A stretch of DNA of 64,000 bases. Source: Hybos culiciformis. Its lineage: Eukaryota; Arthropoda; Insecta; Diptera; Hybotidae. How positions within the stretch are numbered: position 1 is the first letter of the stretch; the number at the start of each line of letters is the position of its first letter. The notes under the pieces were generated by a model that was given only the letters and a program-made list of their open reading frames with translations, had not been told where the DNA came from and ran no database searches. The stretch lies in the NCBI GenBank assembly GCA_964007475.1, contig CAXFZM010000349.1, positions 62,001-126,000 of the forward strand, read 5' to 3'. The position numbers were made by a program, and so were the translations under genes. Of the stretch, positions 20,401 to 31,000 are shown in pieces.

Positions 20401-21171
20401 GAATGTGTGCGGATTATGAATTCGGAACTAGAAAAACTAAGTTTCTGGTTTCGGATGAATAAGTTAAAGCTGAACACAGAAAAGACTAAATGTATGGTAA
20501 TTAATAGCACGAAGGAAATTGACATTGAAATAGATGATCAAAATATTGAAATTGTTGATGAAATGAAATATTTAGGAATAATTATTGATAAAGAATTAAA
20601 ATTCAAAACACAATTCGATAATATTTGTAAAAAGATAGCAAAAAAAATATATTTCTTTTCACAAATCAGAAAAAAATTATCGATGAAAAGTGCAATTAAC
20701 ATTTACAACACAATTGTGAAGCCGCATTTTGAATATTGTTCGAGCATAACATTCATGGCAAATGAGGAGGTATTTTTGAGACTACAGAAGCTACAGAATC
20801 GAGCAATGAGAACTATCCTGAAAGTTGGTAGATATGCTCCTATTGATTTTATGTTGGAAGCGTTAAAATGGATGACAATTAAACAAAGGATTGTTATGAA
20901 TATGTTGATTATAGTTTTCAAGATGAAGAACAACTTGTACCCTAAATACCTATGTGAGAGATTAGCGTTTGCTAGTGATGTGCACGGATATACGTTAAGG
21001 AACATTTTCTCGTTTAGATTAAATTTATTTAGAAATGAAAAAACAAAAAATATGCTGATGTATGATGGTTTAAAAATCTTCAATGAATTGACAGATGTTT
21101 TGAAAAAAGAAAATAACATCAATATATTTAAAAAAAAAATTGTTCAATTTATTAAAACAAATTTCAATTAA
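20401..21171 (+). pseudogene. LINE reverse transcriptase, C-terminal part
   Basis: Directly follows the hAT duplication and continues GDDI with DECVRIMNSELEKLSFW. Thumb motifs NKLKLNTEKTKCMVI, MKYLGIIID and KPHFEYCSSITF match LINE polymerases. No stop interrupts this part before TAA 21169-21171. It forms one gene with 13334-14375. Confidence 0.88.
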
Positions 21172-21262
21172 TTAAGTTTTTAAAAGAATTATTATAATAG
21201 TTAATTATACTAAATAAAGTAAGTAAATAAAAAAAAAAAAAAAAAATAATAATAATAATAAT
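21172..21262 (+). other. 3' end of the split LINE: A-rich and (TAA)n tail
   Basis: A short 3' UTR leads to an A tract (about 21230-21246) and six taa/aat units. This simple-repeat tail marks the end of the LINE. Confidence 0.7.
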
Positions 21263-21463
21263 ACAAACGAAATTTTACCCGAAGTTTCCTCTACAGAAAA
21301 AATTTTATATTTTGTATTCTTGGGTACAATTCTGTTTGCATGAAAAATTTTATCAATGCTGAATTGCATATTCTTACACGTTTTATGCGATTAAAAAATA
21401 TAAAATATAAAGCAAAATTTTATAAGCAAAATTTTATATGCAAAATTTTATTTGATTTGTGTT

Positions 21464-21955
21464 TTGTTATAAAAAAAAAATTATCTTGGTATTATGGCCG
21501 TAAAGAGAAAATAACTTCTTTTTTTTTTAATTTAAATATTCAAGAAATAAAAATAAAATTATATAGAATTTCGTCTAAGATTTGTATTAATATAACTATG
21601 TATATAAAAAGTTAAATAATTTCGAATAAAAGAAGATTAGGTAGGCACTAATAGAAATTATCTAATTTCTTTTATATCTAGTCCCACTGTAATTGAGCTT
21701 TTGCGCATTCACAATGGTGGGTTTTTTTCGTCTCTGCAGTTTCATGGAGTTTATTTCTTTTTCAGTTCGAATTTTAGATCGTGGAAATGAATTAAAATTA
21801 TTGTTTCGCTTTCAAAACAAAGACAGTTCGGAAAATAAAACTGAAATTCCAATTAAAATGCAGAATTTCGATAATAAAATTTTAAATGAACCCAGAGAAA
21901 ACGTTGTCTTTGGCCAATTGTTTTATTTATTAATTTAGTTATTCAAAAATTTTTT
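21464..21955 (+). repeat. 492-bp direct repeat, copy 1, with an unrecognised ORF
   Basis: Nearly identical to 23299-23790, differing by a handful of substitutions and two compensating single-base indels. It contains an 81-codon frame (21693-21938) whose latter part, from RILDRGNELKLLFRFQ to ENVVFGQLFYLLI, starts right after an acceptor-like tttctttttcag. I do not recognise the product. The repeats could be a tandemly duplicated exon-bearing segment or the LTRs of a degenerate or miniature element: they begin near tgttataa and contain tatataaaaag. I saw no clear PBS or TSD. Confidence 0.6.
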
Positions 21956-22250
21956 GAAATTGTTTTGTAACATATAACAATTTCAACTCACAAATCAAAT
22001 TGTAACATGTTACATATATAAAAAAAAATACATAAATTTATGAGCTCGGAAAGCTTTTCTTTTTATGCTACTTAAAACATATTTCACACCAGAATATATT
22101 TCCAAAGTATGACGATTTTATTTTCTTCTTCATAAAACAGGCAAAGTTTTGAACTCATAAAATGGATTTTGAATAAATTTTGTCACAAAAATGATGCTTT
22201 ATTTATTTCTTTCTTTTTTTTTCGTTATACTAATTTTAATTTGTGGGTTT

Positions 22251-23266
22251 CAATAAGGGGTGGCAAACCCAAATGATCTTGCGGGCCAATTTAGGAATGC
22301 AACATAACTCCGCAAGCCATATAAAAGATTATAAATATCCCCACATTAGATTTATATAGACTATATAGACGGGGGTTGGACATTTTTCGGCGATTTCTTT
22401 TTATATCGCGGACATCAAAATGACTTTTGTCCGTCGCGGACAAATGTCATTTGGCTTAATGTCATTTGTCCGCGATAAAAATTAATCGCGGACAAATGAC
22501 ATTTTGCAAAGTGACATTTGTCCGCTAAATATCTGAAAAATCAATCGCGGACAAATGACATTTTGCAAAATGACATTTGTCCGTTAAAAATTTAAAATTT
22601 CAATCGCGGACAAATGACATTTTGCAAAATGAGATTTGTCCGCTAAAAATTTGAAAAATCAATCGCGGACAAATGACACTTTGCAAAATGAGATTTGTCC
22701 GCTAAAAATTTGAAAAATCGCGGACAAATGACATTTTGCAAAATGACATTTTTCCGCTTAAGTTTGAAAATTCAATCGCGGACAAATGTCATTTTGCAAA
22801 ATGTCATTTGTCCGTTCATTTTGAGACATTTGTCCGCGGTGGACAAATGTCATTTTACAATCGCGGACACATGTTATTTTGTAAAATGACATTTGTCGGC
22901 GAAGTTTTCCATACAAATTTCATCGCGGACAAATGTCACGGCGCCTATATAGACATTTTTTTTGGAGTGGCATAATAAGCCCTTATTTACAAAAAAAAAT
23001 TATTTAACTCTTTCGCGAACTCGTAAACTCATGAAACTGTAAACTCATGAATAAAACAGAGAATTCGCAAGAATATTATTTTAAAATCAAAGTTAATTTT
23101 TTCTGCTAATTTCGACAGTTAAATTTTGAATATATGAATGCGCAAATAATATATTTTTTCATACATTGGTTTTCCCTACATTATAAAATAAACAAATTTT
23201 GTAAAGATGTGATGAATCTCGCCGGCCGGAAAAATGCTCAAGAAGGCCGCGGGTTGACCACCCCTG
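22251..23266. mobile_element. hAT-like MITE carrying a foldback insertion
   Basis: Inverted ends ggggtggcaaaccc (22257-22270) and gggttgaccacccc (23251-23264) match at 12 of 14 positions, and both ends have cgggcc/ggccgg-rich subterminal sequence, as is usual for hAT MITEs. I could not find a clean 8-bp duplication. The foldback element at 22371-22945 sits inside it. Confidence 0.6.
22371..22945. mobile_element. Foldback/MULE-like MITE of palindromic repeats
   Basis: Flanked by a perfect 9-bp duplication tatatagac (22362-22370 and 22946-22954), which fits a Mutator-like insertion. The ends gggggttggacattttt and the complement of the right end (ggcgccgtgacatttgt) are partly matching inverted repeats. 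The interior is about nine tandem units, each a small palindrome: cggacaaatgacattttgc joined to its complement, separated by an AT-rich linker. Short frames over this array are artefacts. Confidence 0.82.
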
Positions 23267-23298
23267 GATTAAATTATTACATTATTTAATGCTTGGGT

Positions 23299-23790
23299 TT
23301 GTTATAAAAAAAAAATTATCTTGGTATTATGGCCGTAAAGAGAAAATAACTTCTTTTTTTTTTAATTTAAATATTCAAGAAATAAAAATAAAATTATATA
23401 GATTTTCGTATAAGATTGTATTAATATAACTATGTATATAAAAAGTTAAATAATTTCGAATAAAAGAAGATTAGGTAGGCACTAATAGAAATTATCTAAT
23501 TTCTTTTATATCCTAGTCCCACTGTAATTGAACTTTTGCGCATTCACAATGGTGCGTTTTTTTCGTCTCTGCAGTTTCATGGAGTTTATTTCTTTTTCAG
23601 TTCGAATTTTAGATCGTGGAAATGATTTAAAATTATTGTTTCGCTTTCAAAACAAAGACAGTTCGGAAAATAAAACTGAAATTCCAATTAAAATGCAGAA
23701 TTTCGATAATAAAATTTTAAATGAACCCAGAGAAAACGTTGTCTTTGGCCAATTGTTTTATTTATTAATTTAGTTATTCAAAAATTTTTT
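23299..23790 (+). repeat. 492-bp direct repeat, copy 2
   Basis: Second copy of 21464-21955, with the 81-codon frame at 23528-23773. The frame is intact in both copies and differs by only a few residues (for example GNEL against GNDL). Confidence 0.6.
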
Positions 23791-25106
23791 AAATACTCAA
23801 TGTTCAAAATACGATATAAACAGTAGCAGTTTTACAGTGCCTTTTCCTGAATCCAACATGATTTTATTCCTTTTTGGGTGGTTATAAATAACGTTCAAAA
23901 CCCACGGAGCGTACATATCATATTAACTACCTTTTGAGTTAATTAACGATAGATATTATGTACAAATGTTCATCGTAATAGCTTCTGTATTATTAAAAAT
24001 TATTAACACTTTTAAATATAATATAATTTTTGAAGAAAATTTTCAAATATTAATTTTCATTCCACTTGAAAGAAAACACATTTAAAATTATCCTCTTTGA
24101 AGTTAATCTTGATGACAAAGTATTTTATCTTCAACGATATATTATAAATAATCTTTTATAATTCTATTTTAATATGGTGCTGTCGTTATTGGCGCCATTA
24201 TCTAACGGCTTTTAATAATAATAATATTAAAGAGTTTGAGTTAAAATTATAATGTGTATAAACGAAACATATTTATATATATTTAAATCATATGTCACCC
24301 ACCAATAGGTTATATAAAATTTAGTTAATTTTCTAGAAAAAAAGATTATTCATTTTTAGTTTTCCAGTCCAAAGATAAAAAATCATTAATCTTTTATTTT
24401 TTTTTTCTTTTAGCTTTTTTTCATTCAGACAATATAATTTATAAATAAAAAAAACTAAAAGTTGAAAAATGAAATGGCAATAATAAATTTTCTATATTAT
24501 ATTATTATTATTATTATTATTTTTTTTTTTTTACTTACAATTTACATTGAGTGTTACTGTTGTTTCCAAATGTTGACTTTCTGGCATGGCTCTTTTCTAA
24601 ACGACGCATTTAAATTTGGCATCATCATATTCCCGCCTTGGTGTTATTGAAAGTGTAGATGTTGTTTGTAAGTCTTTTGAACCACCACGATTTAGTGGTG
24701 CCTGCAGTAGTGCATACCCTCGATATCATCAATTTTTTTTTAGTATTTTTTCAAACTATTCAAGGTAAAAAAAGTAATCATGTGTATAATGTTACCGTGA
24801 TGTTTAAAATTATAATGTAATTGCAATTTGTAACAGTGTAAACAAAAAAAAAAAACATATTAACGTAAAACATAATTAAAATCAATAATTCTAAAAAAAA
24901 GAAAATTTTTGATTAGTTAACAATAAATAAAATTTCACAAAAAAAAAAAAAACAAAAACGATTTTTTTTTTACCTTTTTTTTTGGTCATATGAAATTGTT
25001 GTTGGAAACGCAATAAAATTAATCATATAAAAGAGGTGAATTTTTAAAAACAATTTCATATCAATTTTTATCATAAATAAAAAAGGTAAATATGCCCTTG
25101 TTTTTT
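23791..25106. other. AT-rich region, nothing recognised
   Basis: No coding motifs. There is a poly(T)/poly(A)-rich stretch at 24380-24540 and a 32-bp sequence at 25054-25085 that recurs exactly at 41711-41742. Confidence 0.5.
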
Positions 25107-25612
25107 TTTCTTTAGGTGCTGGAGTTCTTATCCTAGCCAAGTGGGTTCTATCCCTTGCCTAGGATGACAACTCCAGCTATGGTTGATATTAGGATGGAGT
25201 GTTCCAACGCCAGTCCTAATATCCAACCGAAAACCCCCGATCTTGGTGGAGGATTCTTGGGTCTATCCAAGAATCCGAAGCCAAGCCGATACCGGTACCA
25301 CATGGATACTCCTACGGGAGTACCCATACTACGTTGTGGTATTATGACTGGTTCCCCTGCCACTATCAATGAATTCAGGATCACTGAGCAATCATGATCT
25401 TGTGTCCATTGATGGTGACAGAGGAACACAGCATAAGTGGGCGGACTCATTGGTCGTTCCTTACCCCAACCAAAAACGCGCGGTACCCGGTTGGGATAGG
25501 ATCGAAGTACACCAGACAAATGAAGCGCCAGCCGACCGGTCAGAAGATGTCACAAGACATCTTCTGCACTTCAATTTCCCTAACTTTAAACTTCTAATAC
25601 TAACAACTTAGT
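25107..25612. other. GC-rich, hairpin-rich island of unknown nature
   Basis: About 500 bp of near-balanced base composition in very AT-rich surroundings. Short open frames exist on both strands (the longest is 123 codons on the minus strand) but show no family motif. Several exact hairpins occur: ggattcttgg/ccaagaatcc (about 25251-25276), gaagatgtc/gacatcttc (about 25543-25565) and ggatactcc/gggagtaccc (about 25304-25325). It could be an exon of an unknown gene, part of a retroelement or a structured RNA. Confidence 0.5.
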
Positions 25613-26682
25613 CTACACAAAAAAAAATACAAGCCATGTTATAGGGATCAATTTTTATTTTTTTAGGAACTAAAAAGACCGTATTTATAAAAAAACCAAC
25701 AACAAAAAATAAAAAAAAAAAAAAAAACAAACAAAAGAAAAATTATATAAAAAAAAAAAAAACTGACCATCCACAACAAAATAGCCATTGACCTAAGAAA
25801 AAAAATTAATCATTCGAATGAGTACGATATAATTAGCACGAATATATAAAAATGATCTAACGGTATCTACTTTCATTTAAGATTTTTCAGATGTCCATAT
25901 CTTGTTCATAATTGAGAAACTCTATCTGTAAGAACATTTGAACAGAAACAAAATTCACAATTTTCAAGACCTTTTAAAAAATTTTACCTTCTCTTCAGAT
26001 GGAGAATTTGAGATACCAAAAACTTCATCAAGTACCTCATAATTGTAAATTTTTGGAATTTTTATTTTTATAAATTAAACTTCTTTCAACTTTATTTTAA
26101 TTTATTTTTTTTTAATCTTATATCAATTTGGTTAAATTTAACCCATCTTTTCTTTTTGACAAACTTATTATTTCCATCAAATTTGACCAAATAAATATAA
26201 ACCAAATATATGAAATCAATCTTTAATGACATCCAATTCATTATTTCTTTTAATAAATAAAATAAAATATAATTATACATTATTTTCATTGCAAATCTTC
26301 TAGTAGAAATTTTATTTCAAAAAAAAAATTTTTACTCTTTCAAGAAATATCTGGACAAATTTGCTAAAAATTTTAAAATTTGTTCAATAAATTTTTTTAC
26401 TTCACTTTGAAGTCAAAACCTCAGTAAAATAAGACCAATATAAAGAAATTTAATAAATCATACCAAAATTTACGTTTGTAGAAGATTGGTTAAAAGACTC
26501 TGCATATATGTATACATATATATGTGGTGGAAAACAAATTCAAAAATTTCTTTTCTAAAAAAAAAACTAATTCTCTTTACAAAAATCTAAAAATTTAACA
26601 ACATAAAATTGTACTTATTCTTATTACCATGACAATTTTTCTATATTACTTTTCTTTTTTTTTTCTTCATATTTCAGTTATG
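25613..26682. other. AT-rich flank of the BEL element
   Basis: Low-complexity A/T sequence with no recognised gene. It ends in the BEL target duplication catat (26683-26687). Confidence 0.5.
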
Positions 26683-26687
26683 CATAT

Positions 26688-27839
26688 TGTTAAAATCAAA
26701 CAAAATTTTCCAACATAAAATTTTGCATAAGAATTTTAAATTTGTACATAATAATTTTATCAATTATAAGTCCAAACGTTTTTTGAGTTTCCTTTTACGT
26801 ACAACATACCTCACACGTTTTTTATCGTTTCCTGTGTATGTTGCATTCAGAAACTTAAAACCTTCTCTGTGTATCGTTTCCTGTGTATCTTGTAATCATA
26901 AAAATTTATTTTTTGCTGAAGTTTACGGTTTTTGACGAATAATTTGGACTTATAATTGATAGAAATTATTATTTTTATTTCATTGTATTTTTAAATCGTG
27001 AACAGTTCGGTCATACCATTAAATCTAAAACAGTAAACAAAAAAAAGGAAAACAAAACACAAATGAAATCAGATCAAAAAAAAAAAAAATTTAAATTTTA
27101 TTGTGTTCGATCTAATTCATTATCATTGTGCGAAATTCAAACATTAGTTGATTAAAACCAAACAAAATAATTTACAGGAAAACTATAACATAAAATTGTG
27201 CGAAATTTATAATTTTCATTGTGTTCAATCAAACTACGTATCCGTGTGAGAACTCCGAAATTATAACATTTTTCTAATAGTTAATACACGCATTGTGTAC
27301 AATTTGTAAACCTTCAATTGAACTAAGTGTCAGTGAGAAAACATCCAAAATTCAATTTACTAAAACAAACCCATACAATTTAAAAGAAAATAGTTATACA
27401 CAAGATTGTCAGAAATTGTTCATCCAAAAAAAACAAAAATTGATAAAGAAATTGCAAAAAGCCATTCTAAAATAAATTTTTGTCATTAATTTTGAGCTAA
27501 CTTCTCAGAAAAAATAATATTGTTAAAAAGATTGTCGAAAATATACTTGATTTATCAAATATTTATACATATTAAATTTGGATCAGAAATTTCAATGAAA
27601 TTGACTTCATGTTAAATTGTCGAACAAATTTGTTTTTAAATCTTAAAATAAATCCCTTATTAAACTTGACTCAGAATCAAATTGTATATAATTAAAATTT
27701 TTAATTTATAACAGAATTATAAATAATTTTTGTTTAATAAATGTAAATGTTGGAAAAAGTACCAACCATCTTTTATTTTATCCACATTTAATCAACTATA
27801 CACGATTCCAAAAAGCTGGAATCGTGTCTAAAATTAACA
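26688..27839 (+). repeat. 5' LTR of the BEL element
   Basis: 1152 bp. Compared with the 3' LTR it shows few substitutions but lacks three short stretches: about 6 bp near 26780, 9 bp near 27317 and about 28 bp near 27640. Short frames inside are not genes. Confidence 0.9.
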
Positions 27840-27841
27840 TT

Positions 27842-27861
27842 TGGTGACCCCGACGTGATCG
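27842..27861 (+). promoter_or_regulatory. Primer binding site, tRNA-Trp type
   Basis: tggtgaccccgacgtgat, two bases after the LTR, is complementary to the 3' end of insect tRNA-Trp including CCA, as I recall that tRNA. It would prime reverse transcription. Confidence 0.75.
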
Positions 27862-28052
27862 TAAAAATAATTAATTTTGTGTTATATACAATTTGATGAT
27901 TTGGTTAGTTGGCTAAAAAAAAAAAGGGGAACATTTGGGGGTGAACTGTGTGTAAAAGGAAAACTTTCTTGTGAAAAAAAAAAAAACCATTTATTTTTTG
28001 TGTTCTATAATAAATCAGTGCTAATAAAACATTATTTTTTTTTTTATTCATC

Positions 28053-31000
28053 ATGACTACAATGGACGAATTGGCCCCAAAATTGCAGGAATACGGTAAT
28101 AAAGTACTAACAATTATTAATAATTTTAATAAAGAATCGAGTTCACGAAAAACTAGAGAATATTTGAAAAAACGTGTAATACAACTAGACGAAGCATTTG
28201 AGCAATTTCAGTTGTTGCATGAGCAAGTTGCTCCTCTGCAAGAAACCCATTCCGATCACCTTTATTTTAAAAAAGAATATCATGCTAAAATTTCAAGTGG
28301 AGTCGAAACACTCAAAAACAAAATCCGCGTATTGCAGACCGAAATATCCACCCGTGAAAGTAATCAAAAATCCGGAACTTCTAGTGATGACTTAGAGTTT
28401 TCTTGTGACATTGACGCGTTTCAAAACCCGGACAATCAATTAGTCCAAAAGTTAATTAAACGACAAACCTCGTCGTTTACTAATCTAAACCGTTTACTTG
28501 CCCAGGTGCAAGGAACGTCTCAAAATCTAAGAACAAAACAGTTCTTTGAATTACAAATTCAGAGAATAAACGAATATTGGCATAACATAGTACAAACTAA
28601 TTTACAAATGTGCGAACTGTCTATGTCCGTCGATAGTGAATTCATGGCGATCGAAATTGAGTATCACAAATTCGAAAATAAAGTAGATGAAATTCTGATA
28701 GAGTTAATGACAGAGTTAGATAATTGTATAGTACCATCGACGAGTAATAGTAACCAACCGGGTAAGCTCAAATTGCCAAATATAGAAATTCCATTATTTG
28801 TTGGAAATTATTTAAAATGGGGCCAATTCCGTGATTTATTCGTACAGATGATACACAATTCTAATATATCTACGTCTGAAAAATTATTTTATCTAAATAG
28901 TAGCCTAACAGGTGAGGCTAAAGCATTAATACAACATCTGCCTGTAACTAATGAAAATTATGAATCGGCATGGACTACCATAAATGATCGCTATGACAAC
29001 AAGCGAGTGATTATAGCTGCATTGTTGAATAAATTACTAGCTCAAGTGACGATTGTTCAAGGTAACGCATCGGCTATCAAATCATTACATGACGTTACCA
29101 AGGAATGTTTAACAGGTTTAAAAAATGCGGACCAACCAGTTGAACATTGGGATACCATCGTGTTGCATATCCTAGTGAAAAAATTAGATAAAACAACTCA
29201 TGCATTATACGAAAACCAAATCAGCAATCCAACGCAACCACAGAAACTCCAGCAGTTTTTAAAATTTTTGGAAGTGAGATTTCAATCATTGGAATCATTG
29301 GGGCTCAAGGACGACCAACAACTACAACCACAACAGAGAATTATACAAAGTATCAATCCTCCTAAAATATCAAATTCTAAATTTTCTTCTTTTTTAGGTG
29401 AAGGCAAATCCAGCTGTAGTCTAGGAGATGGAGACCATCTGTTATTCAAGTGTCCAAAATTTTTAGCAATGACACCATTAAGTCGACACACCTACATTAA
29501 AGAAAGACAAGCATGTTTTAATTGTCTTAGAGAAGGCCATGACGTGAGATCATGCCAAAATCCAGGAGCGTGTAAAGTGTGTTTCAAGAAGCATCATTCG
29601 TTGATACATTTCGATAATTCAGTGCAACCAAAACAACCAAATAATAATCAACAAAACCATTCAACATCAAATCATCAAGTGACCAGTGCATCCACAATTC
29701 AGAAAAATGCATCAAATCAACCAATCGAGAATGTAACGACTTCAAGTGAGCAAATTGCAACAGTGGCATATGGATCAGGTTCCAGTAGTCATGTATTCCT
29801 GGCCACAGCAGTGATTAAAGTACAAAATAAATTCGGCGAGGCAGTTGATTGCCGAGCACTGTTAGATAGTGGATCTCAGGTAAACTTAGTAACTCGAAAA
29901 TTAATTAAAAAATTAGGTTTTAGAGGTGTGGAAGGTAACATTGAGATAAGTGGAATAGGGGGTTCCAGCAAATCATCTTCAAAACGTGTAAACATTCAAA
30001 TTGGATCCAAATTTATGAATTATACAAGAAATGTGGAAGTGTTCGTGATGGACAAAATAATTAATAATCAACCAGCTCAGAGTATGAAGCCCCATAATTA
30101 GAAAATTCCAGACAACATTCGATTAGCCGATCCAAAATTTTACGAAAGTCAACCTGTTGACATATTGATAGGTGCAGAATTTTATAATGAAATTTTAATG
30201 GTCGGTCAAATCTCGGTGGAATCAACGACACCTTGCCTGCAAAACACTGTTTTCGGGTGGGTGGTTTTAGGTAAATTGCAATGTTCGTTAAATAATAAAG
30301 AGCATTGGTGTGGTGTTACAACAATAGAAGAACACATTCAAAAATTATGGGAATTGGACGAAATCACAACGGATAAGCCCACCTTTTCTTCAGAGGAGAA
30401 GCAATGTGAAAGTTTTTTCGACAAATCAACGTATCGAACAAAGGAGGGGAGATTTGTGGTTAGATTGCCGTTTGTAGCGAGCATAGATTCATTAGGAAAT
30501 TCTCAAGAAATTGCTAAACGAAGATTTTTTGCCTTAGAACGGAAGTTAAGCAGGTTTCCTGACATTAGGACACAATATATTCAATTTATGCGAGAATATG
30601 AAAGTTTAGGACATATGAGACAAATAAATGAAGTGTCAAATGAACATTATTTTATTCCCCATCATTGCGTATTAAAACCCAGTAGCACATCTACAAAACT
30701 TCGAGTGGTGTTTGATGCATCTTGCAAAACATCGTCAAATATTTCGTTGAATGAAATAATGAACAAAGGCCCAAAGATCCAAAATGATATTTTTGATGTG
30801 TTTTTACGATTTCGTCAATACACCTATGTGTTTACAAGTGATATTGAGAAAATGTATAGGCAGATTTTGATCAATGAAGAAGATAAGAAATTCCAAATGA
30901 TTTATTGGCGAGAGGACCCGACATCTCAATTAAAATGTTATGAACTTCAAACTGTCACATACGGGACAACGGCTGCTCCCTACCTGGCAATAAAATGGTT

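Larger units (their letters stand above)
2552..21262 (+). mobile_element. Decayed Jockey/CR1-type LINE split by four insertions
   Basis: Pieces of one LINE appear in order on the plus strand: ORF1 tail (2552-2707), endonuclease start (about 2731-2759), endonuclease (4255-5177), endonuclease/RT linker and RT (13334-14375), RT thumb (20401-21171) and A-rich/(TAA)n tail (to about 21262). Each break coincides with an insertion: a hAT MITE, a 412-like LTR element, and two adjacent hATs. Removing those insertions together with one TSD each brings the LINE pieces together. The element itself has several stops and frameshifts, so it is older than its insertions. The 5' boundary is uncertain. Confidence 0.8.

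Noticed and set aside
22440..22945. CRISPR-like regular repeat array
   Set aside because: Units are palindromic, spacers are similar AT linkers, and the array lies in a TSD-flanked element of a eukaryote.
25148..25519. 123-codon minus frame over the GC-rich island
   Set aside because: Opposing frames are equally open and no family motif is seen. Kept only as a non-coding observation.
26687..26935. 82- and 84-codon frames in the two BEL LTRs, plus 27293 and 36154 frames
   Set aside because: LTR sequence. Differs by indels between LTRs and has no coding signal.
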